Part shown: piece after piece, positions 1 to 7,527 of the stretch
Layout of the letters: each line of letters opens with the position of its first letter
Numbering within the stretch: the stretch's first letter is position 1
DNA from: Bacteroidota bacterium
Lineage (GTDB): Bacteria > Bacteroidota > Bacteroidia > Chitinophagales > JADIYW01
Length of the DNA: 34,961 nt
Reading direction: 5' to 3'
NCBI GenBank assembly: GCA_028288625.1
Contig: JAQBNI010000092.1
Location: forward strand, 1-34,961
Translations under genes and position numbers: made by a program
Notes under the pieces: generated by a model
What the model was told of the DNA's origin: nothing
What the model saw: the letters and a program-made list of their open reading frames with translations, nothing else
The model's database searches: none

Positions 1-36
1 AGGTCTGTTCAATCCTAATTTACACAAACCACTTTC

Positions 37-1878
37 CTACCACATATCGGGATTGTAAGGATCGAGTTTATTATAAGTTTCATGATCTTTCAGCGATAGT
101 GCAAATTCATCTTTTTGAAAATAGATCAACCCACGATTCAAATAACCATTTGCATTTGCTGGATAAATATCCAATCCTTTTGTAAGATCAACGATCGCCT
201 GATCTGTATTTCCTGTTACCGCATGCGCCACGCCGCGGTTTACAAAATATTCACCCGTTTGTTTTTTATTCGGCGCACCATCAATAGAATCTCTTGTAAT
301 AGCAGCATTATAACTTTGAATAGCAAGCTGAACAAGCGATTGCTGCTGGTTTGCAAAACCGGGTGATTTAGGATCTAAAGAAAATGCTTTATCCATGTAG
401 GATTTTGCAAGACTGTTATTTACATAAGCATCCTTTGGTTCAAGCCTGATTGCTTCCTTATAATTTTCAATAGATTTTGCAAAATCTTTTTTATCATCCC
501 TGTAATAATTTCCGGCTTGCTTCCATGCAAGCGGACTATCGGGATAATAAGATTTTACATGCTCCCATAGCGTTCCGCTGTTATCCCACACCTTGATTTG
601 CTTCATGGTTAGAAATGCAAACACCGCTAAATATAAAGCTGCACCAACCGGCGCAAATGTTTTATATGAAGGTTTATTTTCTACAAGCCAGTCATATCCC
701 TTTATCAAAATAAAAAATAAGCCGATGTATCCGATATAGGTGAAACGGTCAGCTAAATAACCCTGACCCGCACCGACAATTTGCAAAAGGAACATCACAT
801 TGAAAGTAAAAAACGCCCAACCGAAAAGCAGGTCGTTCTTTTTTTTGCGGTATGCCCAAATTAAAAATGCTATAACCAACACCGGTACAATTGCGAGACA
901 TACAAATGCGATCACAGGAAGTTTTGGCGGATAAGGATACAGCGGTGACATCTTAAACGGCACAAGCCATTTTACGAGATAAGTTGCATAAGCATACGCA
1001 CCCACTGCGAGCCTGTCGATAAAAGTATAGTTGATGCTTGCATTTCCAAAGTTGAGTGATTTTTGCTGACCGAGAAAATGTATATTGATCAAACCAAAGG
1101 TGAGAGACAATATCCACCAGGGTAATTTTTCTACGATCAATATTTTTGGAGAAAACCATTTGCGCTTAAAATAAAAATCCAGCGCCACCATCGACAGCGG
1201 CAATGTTACGGCTTGCACTTTTGCGAAATAAGAAAACAGGGAAAGCAGAATTGCAAAAACATACCAATATACTTTTGACTTTTGAGATTGTATGTACGAG
1301 ATGTACGCAACGAGTGCAGCCAAAAAAAACATTCCGTACAAAACATCTTTTCTTTCCGTTATCCACGCAACGGATTCTACACGCAACGGGTGAATGCCAA
1401 AAAGCAGGGCCCCGATAAATGCCGCCGATTTGCTGAAACCCATTTTAGAAAACATAGCAAAGACAAACAAGGTGCAGACAAGGTGCATCCATAAATTATC
1501 GAAATGGAAAATGAACGGCGCTTTCGTTGGATCAGGTGCAAACCAATGCTGCTCCATCGCAAACGTAAGGATCGGCAATGGATTATAGTTGCCGATTACA
1601 TCTGTAGTGAAAATTGTTTTAACAGCGCTCCAATCCCAGCTATAAGAAAATATTTTGAGGTGAGGATTATCAAGGATATTGTCCGGGTCATCCCAGTTTA
1701 CAAACTGCAAAGCTGTAGTGTGTGAAAATACAAGGCAAGTGATGATCAACAATGCAATTCCAAATCCCCATAATTGCCATGCATTTTTAGGTTGTGATTT
1801 TGGCACAACTTTTTTCTGACCCGGCAGATTGTGAATCGCTTTTTGCTTTTGCTTCGGTTTGGGATTGGTTTTTGCCAT
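37..1878 (-). CDS. TMTC-like GT-C membrane protein with C-terminal TPRs
   Basis: A 613-residue polytopic membrane protein. After a Lys/Pro-rich cytoplasmic start, the first hydrophobic helix (about residues 36-55) leads into NWDDPDNIL, with a DD pair at 63-64. That acidic pair in the first loop is typical of GT-C glycosyltransferases that use polyprenyl-linked sugars. About ten hydrophobic segments follow, including the HPLRVESVAWITERKDVLYG block near residue 162 that is characteristic of TMTC-type proteins. The last 160 residues are tetratricopeptide repeats (units such as NYKEAIRLEPKDAYVNNSLA). The family context is protein O-mannosylation or cell-surface glycosylation; the sugar and target cannot be told from sequence. 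It starts with ATG and appears to be a single transcription unit, with no close gene on its strand except the small ORF upstream. It could also be annotated simply as a TPR protein. Confidence 0.8.
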   Translation of the reverse strand: MAKTNPKPKQKQKAIHNLPGQKKVVPKSQPKNAWQLWGFGIALLIITCLVFSHTTALQFVNWDDPDNILDNPHLKIFSYSWDWSAVKTIFTTDVIGNYNPLPILTFAMEQHWFAPDPTKAPFIFHFDNLWMHLVCTLFVFAMFSKMGFSKSAAFIGALLFGIHPLRVESVAWITERKDVLYGMFFLAALVAYISYIQSQKSKVYWYVFAILLSLFSYFAKVQAVTLPLSMVALDFYFKRKWFSPKILIVEKLPWWILSLTFGLINIHFLGQQKSLNFGNASINYTFIDRLAVGAYAYATYLVKWLVPFKMSPLYPYPPKLPVIAFVCLAIVPVLVIAFLIWAYRKKKNDLLFGWAFFTFNVMFLLQIVGAGQGYLADRFTYIGYIGLFFILIKGYDWLVENKPSYKTFAPVGAALYLAVFAFLTMKQIKVWDNSGTLWEHVKSYYPDSPLAWKQAGNYYRDDKKDFAKSIENYKEAIRLEPKDAYVNNSLAKSYMDKAFSLDPKSPGFANQQQSLVQLAIQSYNAAITRDSIDGAPNKKQTGEYFVNRGVAHAVTGNTDQAIVDLTKGLDIYPANANGYLNRGLIYFQKDEFALSLKDHETYNKLDPYNPDMW

Positions 1879-1959
1879 AGATGGTTTTCTTGATCAACAC
1901 TATGAAGTTAAAATTTTATGGCGACGACACAATAATTTGGAAGTGCTTTTTCTGGGAAA

Positions 1960-2124
1960 TTATCCTCCGCAGCCGATAAGCCTGTTCGGGTTTTTCTTCA
2001 CGAGTTCTTCGAGTTCGGGCATTAATGATTCTGATGGATCTGGAAGTTCTGTCTCAATGACCTTAGGTGATTTTGCTTTTGATGAAGTTTTCTTCCCGGC
2101 GGGTTTTTTCTCTTTCTTAGCCAT
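1960..2124 (-). CDS. small Lys-rich protein ending in IGCGG
   Basis: A 54-residue ORF starting MAKKEKKPAGKK. The frame opens upstream at a non-ATG codon (2172), but the ATG at 2124 gives the cleaner product. The first half is Lys/Ser/Pro-rich and basic. The second half is acidic and probably helical (MPELEELVKKNPNR), ending in the motif NRLIGCGG at the extreme C-terminus. I do not recognise a named family. It lies 81 bp upstream of the GT-C protein on the same strand. The highly charged composition with a defined C-terminal Cys-Gly-Gly looks like a real conserved small protein rather than a chance ORF, but a short low-complexity ORF cannot be fully excluded. Confidence 0.55.
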   Translation of the reverse strand: MAKKEKKPAGKKTSSKAKSPKVIETELPDPSESLMPELEELVKKNPNRLIGCGG

Positions 2125-2170
2125 AACCAAAGTTATTATTCTTATCGCACAGATGAATTTAAATAATTTC

Positions 2171-2250
2171 ACGCAAAGTTACAAAGTTAAATAAGACGCA
2201 AAGAGATTAGATTAAAAACCTTGAGCCTTTGCCTTCTTAGAGCCTTTGCC
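2171..2250. repeat. imperfect palindromic intergenic repeat (ACGCAAAG words)
   Basis: The word ACGCAAAG occurs at 2171-2178 and 2196-2203. The near-inverse word CCTTTGCC occurs at 2226-2233 and 2243-2250, so the stretch can fold on itself. I have seen this word style (ACGCAAAG against CTTTGCG) as a dispersed intergenic repeat in Bacteroidota; that is recollection, not a search. It runs up to the start of the following dioxygenase gene. Confidence 0.5.
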
Positions 2251-2257
2251 TGATATT

Positions 2258-3334
2258 ATGCAGAACAAAGTTCTAAAGAGTCCCAACAAATTTTATCTTT
2301 ATAGGGTGAGATTCCTGCAAAAATATACCGGCTTTTTTCGCAATATCCGTTTCCTCCATTTCATTTATAATTTATTTCATCATAAAGGATTGCAACACAA
2401 CATTCATCTCTATCCTTATTACGAAATTAAAAAGTCGGTCTATAGCTCGATTTCACATAGAGATTTCAAACATAAAAAAGCAAAACCGCCGTGGCTCGAT
2501 ACGATCGTAAGTGAAAAAGACATTCTGAATCATCCTTTGTTTTGTCACCTGCCGAAACCTATCGAGGAGCAAATGATACATTGGAATAAAAATGGATTTT
2601 TAGTGTGGAATAATTTTCTCGATGATCAGACAGTGGATGCGATCAATAAAGATATCGATAGCTTGTTAAAAGCAAATACGGTGGACTACAATTATACAGG
2701 AAGAAAAATATTTAATGCTTACAAACAATCTGCCGTGATCCGGAATATTATTACGGACAAGCGATTGATGGAATTGTTTTGCCTGATCCTCGATAAAAAA
2801 GTATTGCCTTTTCAAACGATCAACTTTTTAAAGGGAAGCGAGCAGTCGGCGCATTCGGATTCCATTCACATGAGCACATTTCCGCAAGGCTTTATGATTG
2901 CCGCGTGGTTTGCGCTGGAAGATGTTTCAATAGAACAAGGACCTTTGTCGTACTACCCCGGATCGCAGCTATTGCCTTATATTACAAATGAAGATTACGA
3001 TTACGAGGGCAATAGTTTTATGGTGGATGGAAATGCGAATAAGAAATTTGAAGAGAAAATACAATCCGAAATAAATGAAAACGATCTCCATAAAGAAATA
3101 TTTACTGCGAAGAAGGGAGATGTTTTTATCTGGCACGCCAACCTGATCCATGGCGGGGAACCCTTGTTAAACCAGGCGCTGACAAGGAAAAGTATGGTAG
3201 TACATTATTTCGCGGAAGGAGTGATCTGTTACCATGAGATCAGCGAGCGACCTGCAATTTTTGATACGGAATTGGTGGGAGAGATACGCGATGAATTTTA
3301 TAAGGGAGAAACAAACCTTCTGGATTTCAGGTAA
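2258..3334 (+). CDS. phytanoyl-CoA dioxygenase (PhyH) family protein
   Basis: A 358-residue Fe(II)/2-oxoglutarate oxygenase of the PhyH family. The metal ligands are visible: His199-x-Asp201 in HSDSIHM and the distal His298 in LIHGGEPL. Arg310 in LTRKSM is the probable 2-oxoglutarate carboxylate anchor. The jelly-roll elements FMIAAWFALEDV and GPLSYYPGSQLL match the family. The substrate is unknown; bacterial members hydroxylate a wide range of small molecules. I start it at the ATG at 2258. A TTG four codons earlier is in frame but lies in the palindromic repeat. It is a single gene between two minus-strand genes. The N-terminal 80 residues (basic, aromatic-rich) are an extension before the catalytic domain. 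Confidence 0.85.
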   Translation: MQNKVLKSPNKFYLYRVRFLQKYTGFFRNIRFLHFIYNLFHHKGLQHNIHLYPYYEIKKSVYSSISHRDFKHKKAKPPWLDTIVSEKDILNHPLFCHLPKPIEEQMIHWNKNGFLVWNNFLDDQTVDAINKDIDSLLKANTVDYNYTGRKIFNAYKQSAVIRNIITDKRLMELFCLILDKKVLPFQTINFLKGSEQSAHSDSIHMSTFPQGFMIAAWFALEDVSIEQGPLSYYPGSQLLPYITNEDYDYEGNSFMVDGNANKKFEEKIQSEINENDLHKEIFTAKKGDVFIWHANLIHGGEPLLNQALTRKSMVVHYFAEGVICYHEISERPAIFDTELVGEIRDEFYKGETNLLDFR

Positions 3335-3347
3335 TATTTTAATCCAC

Positions 3348-3677
3348 TTACCACAATTCGTCGTCGCTGATATCTGCAGGTTTTTTGAATTGAAATAATT
3401 TGCGGGTTTCAATTTTTTGCTGCTGACGTGCAATGATCAGGTCGGTAATGATCTCCGCAGAATTTTCTCCCTTGTGTTCTTTTAGCAGACTTCGTACTTT
3501 ATCTTCATGAACATCTATCCTGTATAACAAATAAAGTAAGTGCTCAAAATCATTGTTGATCCAGGCATTTATTTTTTGAATGATGAATTTCCTGAATTCT
3601 TCAAAAGAATTAAAGCTTATACTGTTTTCTTCCAGCAATTGCAGTGTGTACTCTTGTATCTTTAATTCGTCTTCCAT
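3348..3677 (-). CDS. conserved hypothetical protein, all-alpha
   Basis: A 109-residue ATG-started ORF, acidic to neutral, with long predicted helices (FEEFRKFIIQKINAWINND, EHLLYLLYRIDVHEDKVRSLL) and an ending rich in Asp/Glu (DISDDELW). It has no signal peptide, membrane segment or recognisable catalytic motif. The composition and Leu/Ile heptad spacing are those of a real protein. It sits downstream of the TPR/PrsW/TIGR02757 operon on the same strand, but about 100 bp away and separated by a palindromic repeat, so it may be a separate unit. Function unknown. Confidence 0.6.
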   Translation of the reverse strand: MEDELKIQEYTLQLLEENSISFNSFEEFRKFIIQKINAWINNDFEHLLYLLYRIDVHEDKVRSLLKEHKGENSAEIITDLIIARQQQKIETRKLFQFKKPADISDDELW

Positions 3678-3766
3678 GAGAAAGAGATGAGATGATGAGA
3701 AGTGAGAGACGAGAAAAAATCCGGTGTATCAATATTTAGAAACCATTCTCACATCTCTTCTCTCTT
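3678..3766. repeat. palindrome of degenerate GAG-rich / CTC-rich 7-nt units
   Basis: The left arm (3678-3713) carries GAG or GATG words at roughly 7-nt spacing. The right arm (3748-3766, CTCACATCTCTTCTCTCTT) is approximately its inverse complement. The two arms can pair across a spacer of about 35 nt. The stretch fills the gap between two minus-strand genes and contains no ORF. It resembles other short-period palindromes in this window. Confidence 0.45.
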
Positions 3767-3776
3767 TATCTTAAAT

Positions 3777-4535
3777 CTAAATGATTATTTTTTCAATTCC
3801 CATTCCAAAAAGTGCGAAATCAAAACGTACGGGATCTTTTGCGTCAATTTCTTTTAAGTTACTTGTTAATTCTGTAACTGTCAACCAGTCGCGTTGTTTT
3901 CTTTCAATCAATTTCAATTTGCGTGCATAGTTTTCTACGTGCACATCCAGCGGACATAAAAGATCTTTTGGTTTTATTTTTTTCCAGATGCCAAAATCCA
4001 CTTTATTTTTATCAGATCTTACCATCCATCGCAGATACATATTCAATCGCTTGCAAGTCGATTTTCTTTCGGGTGTAGCCACATGCTTCTTTGTTCTCAC
4101 GGGAAAATCTTCCAAAGAAAAAAATGTATTATGAAATTGTATCAGTCCTTGTTCTATATCTTTTTGCACGAATAAATTTTCCAGGGAATCATTCTTTGCA
4201 TAATATTGCTTCAGGAAGGCAATGAAATATAAGAGATCCGTGCTGTTAAAAGTGCGGTGGACAAATGTTGTAAAGGGTTTCAGATCTTTTTGAGAATGGT
4301 GTAAAATAAAATCATGCGGCTGTTCATCCATTAACTGCATAAGCTGATTACAATTTCTCAGAATAGTTTTTCGCTGACCCCAGGATAATGTTGCAGCAAA
4401 TAATCCTGCAATTTCAATATCCTGTTTCTTAGAAAAGCGATGAGGAATGGAGATCGGATCGTCTGAAATAAATCCCGGTCGATTATATTTCTCATAATAA
4501 AACTCTAAAATATCTTTTGTTTGTTGAGTTACCAT
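3777..4535 (-). CDS. TIGR02757 / DUF2400 family protein
   Basis: A 252-residue protein matching the TIGR02757 (DUF2400) family. It shows the family's N-terminal pattern YNRPGFISDDPISIPHRF, the LFAATLSWGQRKTILRN block, and the later RWMVRSDKNKVDFGIWKKI and CPLDVHVENYARKL blocks. The fold is probably HhH/endonuclease III-like (the DVH element recalls it), but the biochemical activity is not established to my knowledge. It starts with ATG 3 nt downstream of the PrsW-family gene's stop and is the last gene of a three-gene operon. No catalytic Lys or Fe-S cysteine motif of a classical glycosylase is evident. Confidence 0.85.
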   Translation of the reverse strand: MVTQQTKDILEFYYEKYNRPGFISDDPISIPHRFSKKQDIEIAGLFAATLSWGQRKTILRNCNQLMQLMDEQPHDFILHHSQKDLKPFTTFVHRTFNSTDLLYFIAFLKQYYAKNDSLENLFVQKDIEQGLIQFHNTFFSLEDFPVRTKKHVATPERKSTCKRLNMYLRWMVRSDKNKVDFGIWKKIKPKDLLCPLDVHVENYARKLKLIERKQRDWLTVTELTSNLKEIDAKDPVRFDFALFGMGIEKIII

Positions 4536-4538
4536 CGG

Positions 4539-5225
4539 CTATGGCATTTTAAACGGTGACTGATTGTTGGATTGCTCCAGGATATAGCGCACATTCTTTA
4601 TACAAAAATATAACCCGATAAATGCGAAAGCGGATAACGCGGGAATATTCTGCTGCATCAACAGAAAATCATACGTACCATGCAGCAATACAGGATAGAT
4701 CAATCCTTTCCCCATAAGTTCGTCGCGGTGCGTGAGATCGAATTTTGCCAGACCGACATGATAGCCCATGGAAACTGCAAAGATCGCATGTGCCGGAATT
4801 GCTGTGATCATCCTGAACAACACTACGCCTATTCCGTCCTGCGATAAGTACAATACATTTTCAAAAGCGGCAAAGCCCATTCCTATCATCATTGCATATA
4901 CAATGCCATCATATGGTTCGTTGAATTCTCTTCTTTTAAACACAACATACCGGAGAAAGAAAAATTTTGCAAGCTCTTCGCTCAGCGCAACCACTAAAAA
5001 TGCGTACAAACCGGTATTAATAAAATTTCCGGAAACCGAAAACAATTTACCGCCGATAAGAGATCCAATTACTGCAGGGAAAACACTCAGTATTCCTAAA
5101 CAAAACGCAAGTATGACCAGCCACACCGGTTCTTTTTCATAGCGATCTTTATGAAATACATACCAGCAAATTGCCAGTGCCGGTGCAATAGTGATGAGAA
5201 TATATGTTGAGCTTAAATGCTGCAT
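4539..5225 (-). CDS. PrsW family intramembrane metalloprotease
   Basis: A 228-residue multi-pass membrane protein of the PrsW/CPBP-like clan. The glutamate pair and lysine of the family are seen in SEELAKFF (Glu83, Glu84, Lys87), followed by FAAFENVLY (Glu122-Asn123) and two histidine-containing helices (HAIFAVSMGYHVG, His146; LLHGTYDFLL, His182). Glu and His residues in membrane helices are the presumed zinc site. PrsW in Bacillus cleaves an anti-sigma factor; the target here is unknown. It starts at ATG 3 nt after the upstream TPR gene and is followed 3 nt later by the TIGR02757 gene, so all three are probably co-transcribed. Confidence 0.88.
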   Translation of the reverse strand: MQHLSSTYILITIAPALAICWYVFHKDRYEKEPVWLVILAFCLGILSVFPAVIGSLIGGKLFSVSGNFINTGLYAFLVVALSEELAKFFFLRYVVFKRREFNEPYDGIVYAMMIGMGFAAFENVLYLSQDGIGVVLFRMITAIPAHAIFAVSMGYHVGLAKFDLTHRDELMGKGLIYPVLLHGTYDFLLMQQNIPALSAFAFIGLYFCIKNVRYILEQSNNQSPFKMP

Positions 5226-5228
5226 GTA

Positions 5229-6122
5229 TTATTTTACACGGATATATTTAAAGTCATATTCCGTTTGCCATGTCTTTCCAAGGTCGTTTGATTTTTCGCC
5301 AAGCTGACGCACTTCATCAGCATTCGTATTAAAAAACGTGAGCCTTCGTTGTATATTTTTTCCGTTCAGTGATTGTGCTCTGGAGTCCGCAAACCTCATC
5401 GCGTCATTCGTGTAACTGCCGTTAATGAATTCCGTTATCGCGCCTTTGTCATCCACCCATGTTTGCTGCCAGTATTTTTCGGATGTATTATAAGTATTGA
5501 TACTTTTCCCCTTTCCTCCAAGATAATCTATCCAATTCTCAAAGATCACGCACTCACCAAGTATCTGTTCGATATGACTTACTCCCGCTTGTTGTCCTTG
5601 CGGATTGTAAACTTTCCAGTCGCCGATCCAGAAATCAAACTGATGTGCTTCAGGAATATATGCACATGGCATCAGGTTTTTTTTAATTTTTTCCGTGATC
5701 ATTTTAAAATCCGGATCTGCATGTAAGCTTTTCAGATCTTCATCCTGCATAGTTCCGTCATATTGGGTAAAGCCTGCATCCGCACTTTTGTTGAGCCATA
5801 CCAACGCGCTGTCTTTTTTCGAAATTTTATTATATGCACATGCAATGTTGTACATCACTGTCGGATTTCCATTGATCAGCACCGCTTTTTTATACGCCTC
5901 AATTGCTTTATTGTATTGCTGAAGGTTGAAATAACTTTGTCCTAACCTGTTGAGTTGATAGCCCGGGCGGTCCTTGGGATTTGACTGTAAGATTTTTTCG
6001 TATGCTGCAGCAGCTTTCTCCCATTGCTGCACTTTATACAATGAATCAGCAACATTTTGTGCAAATATACTTTGTGCAGGAACACATGCAAGTATCAATA
6101 AAAGTACAATTGTATTCTTCAT
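5229..6122 (-). CDS. secreted TPR protein with C-terminal beta domain
   Basis: A 297-residue exported protein. The ATG at 6122 is chosen because AAGGA sits 5 nt upstream and the product begins with a clean signal peptide (MKNTIVLLLILACVPAQS, cleavage near IFAQ-N). A TPR region follows (YKVQQWEKAAAAYEKIL; YNKAIEAYKKAVLI; YNIACAYNKISKKDSALVWL), then from about residue 150 an aromatic-rich domain (FDFWIGDWKVYNPQGQQAG). That domain resembles lipocalin-like DUF1579-type domains found in Bacteroidota secreted proteins. It is probably periplasmic. It is the first gene of the operon with the PrsW protease and TIGR02757. A longer form starting at 6143 is possible. Confidence 0.75.
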   Translation of the reverse strand: MKNTIVLLLILACVPAQSIFAQNVADSLYKVQQWEKAAAAYEKILQSNPKDRPGYQLNRLGQSYFNLQQYNKAIEAYKKAVLINGNPTVMYNIACAYNKISKKDSALVWLNKSADAGFTQYDGTMQDEDLKSLHADPDFKMITEKIKKNLMPCAYIPEAHQFDFWIGDWKVYNPQGQQAGVSHIEQILGECVIFENWIDYLGGKGKSINTYNTSEKYWQQTWVDDKGAITEFINGSYTNDAMRFADSRAQSLNGKNIQRRLTFFNTNADEVRQLGEKSNDLGKTWQTEYDFKYIRVK

Positions 6123-6165
6123 AATTTCCTTCTTAACCTGCATAATTGATGATACTGCAATAATG

Positions 6166-6260
6166 TACTTTCGTTACTTTTTTTCTTAGTCAAAAAGTAA
6201 ACCAAAAAAGACAAGGCAAAAACAATTGCTCCGCTGTTTTCGCCATCCCACGCTTCTTCC
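6166..6260. repeat. dispersed-type repeat with GTTACTTTTT inverted arms
   Basis: GTTACTTTTT (from 6173) is followed by AAAAAGTAAAC (6192-6202), forming a hairpin. An A-rich run and GCTCCGCTGTTTTCGCC follow. I recognise this as the style of a dispersed intergenic repeat in Bacteroidota (AAAAAGTAACCAAAAAAGACAA words), from memory only. It lies in the gap between two minus-strand genes; no gene is seen here. Confidence 0.4.
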
Positions 6261-6302
6261 ATTTTACTCAATTCAACTTTATCATTCAAATGAACAGCGC
6301 TG

Positions 6303-6332
6303 TCACTTTCACCTTCATTCTCACCTTCACTT
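6303..6332. repeat. hexanucleotide array, TCACNT-type, five units
   Basis: Five consecutive 6-nt units read TCACTT, TCACCT, TCATTC, TCACCT, TCACTT. The array ends 2 nt before the stop codon of the downstream minus-strand gene at 6335. Similar words in inverted orientation appear at about 24776-24793. It may be an arm of an eroded palindromic repeat. Confidence 0.5.
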
Positions 6333-6334
6333 TA

Positions 6335-7474
6335 TTATTGAATAGCATTCTTCAGATCTTCGATCAGGTCATCTGCATCTTCAATCCCAACACTTAAGCG
6401 GATCAGCGAATCTACAACGCCTGTTTTGCGTCTTTCTTCTAAAGGTATACTTCCATGTGTCATCGTTGCGGGATGACCGATCAATGATTCCACACCTCCC
6501 AATGATTCGGCAAGTGAAAATAATTTTGTGGATGATAAAACTTTATTCGCAGCTTCGATACTGTCGTCTTTTAAAGAAAAAGAAACCATCGCGCCAAATT
6601 TTTTCATTTGCTTTTTCGCGATCTCATGCCCGCTATGTTCTGTAAATCCGGGGAAATTTACATTCCCAACCTTTGGATTACCTTTTAAATATTGTGCAAT
6701 TTTTTCCGCGTTCTCACATGCACGATCCATACGAATATGCAAAGTTTTTATTCCGCGTAAGATCAAAAAACAATCCTGCGGACCAGGAACTCCGCCGCAT
6801 GCATTCTGGAGAAAATACAACTGATCGGCTAATGATTTTTCTTTTACAACAATCGCGCCGTGAATCACATCGCTGTGTCCTCCTAAATATTTTGTAGCAG
6901 AATGTAAAACTATGTCAGCACCAAGATCTAAAGGTGTCTGAAGGTATGGCGAAGCAAATGTATTATCAACGCAAACTAAAATATTTCGCTTCTTCGCAAT
7001 TGCACAAACTGCTGCAATATCTACAATATTCAACATTGGATTAGTAGGAGTTTCTATCCAGATCAGTTTTGTATTGTCTTTTAACGCGCTTTCAATGTTG
7101 GATAGATCCGTCATATCCACAAATGAAAACTGCATACCGAACCTTCCGAATACTTTTGTAAAAATCCGGTAAGTGCCCCCATACAAATCGTTGCACGAAA
7201 CAATATGGTCGCCTGAACTGAATAATTTTGCAATCGCATCTGTTGCCGCTAAACCACTCGCAAAGCAAATTCCATGATTACCGTTTTCCAGTGCGGCGAG
7301 TTGTGTTTGCAAAACATCGCGCGTTGGATTATGTGTCCGCGCATATTCGAAACCCTTATGTACGCCCGGCGCATCCTGCACATAAGTTGAAGTTTGAAAG
7401 ATCGGAGTCATTATTGCTCCCGATGTTTTATCCGGCTCAATGCCGGCATGGATAGCTTTTGTTGCAAATTTCAT
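6335..7474 (-). CDS. cystathionine gamma-synthase/gamma-lyase family PLP enzyme
   Basis: A 379-residue fold-type I PLP enzyme of the Cys/Met metabolism family, full length. The N-terminal YARTHNPT (Tyr44, Arg46) is the phosphate-binding loop of the neighbouring subunit. ASGLAATDA, VDNTFASPYLQTPLDLGAD and the Schiff-base lysine Lys195 in SATKYLGGHSDV all match. The C-terminus has the substrate-carboxylate motif SLGGVESLIGHPATMTH. Family members make cystathionine from Cys and an acyl-homoserine, split it to Cys, or use sulfide directly; sequence alone does not separate them. The gene is preceded by a Cys-rich leader ORF and terminator (7499-7612). Induction on Cys shortage would favour a Cys-yielding role (gamma-lyase). 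It starts at ATG. Confidence 0.88.
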   Translation of the reverse strand: MKFATKAIHAGIEPDKTSGAIMTPIFQTSTYVQDAPGVHKGFEYARTHNPTRDVLQTQLAALENGNHGICFASGLAATDAIAKLFSSGDHIVSCNDLYGGTYRIFTKVFGRFGMQFSFVDMTDLSNIESALKDNTKLIWIETPTNPMLNIVDIAAVCAIAKKRNILVCVDNTFASPYLQTPLDLGADIVLHSATKYLGGHSDVIHGAIVVKEKSLADQLYFLQNACGGVPGPQDCFLILRGIKTLHIRMDRACENAEKIAQYLKGNPKVGNVNFPGFTEHSGHEIAKKQMKKFGAMVSFSLKDDSIEAANKVLSSTKLFSLAESLGGVESLIGHPATMTHGSIPLEERRKTGVVDSLIRLSVGIEDADDLIEDLKNAIQ

Positions 7475-7496
7475 ACTTGTAAATTTAGTTATTTAA

Positions 7497-7527
7497 AATA
7501 AAAAACCGCTTACATCTGCAAGCGGTT
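7497..7527 (-). terminator. attenuator terminator upstream of the cystathionine enzyme gene
   Basis: On the minus strand AACCGCTT pairs with AAGCGGTT (7520-7527 with 7504-7511) across an 8-nt loop. The stem is followed by U-rich TTTTATTTT. It lies between the leader ORF stop and the ATG at 7474, so it stops transcription before the gene unless disrupted. Confidence 0.85.

Noticed and set aside
1859-2194. Plus-strand ORF (111 residues) across the small Lys-rich gene
   Set aside because: The Ser/Phe-rich part is the antisense of the Lys-rich minus-strand ORF, which has the better start and composition.
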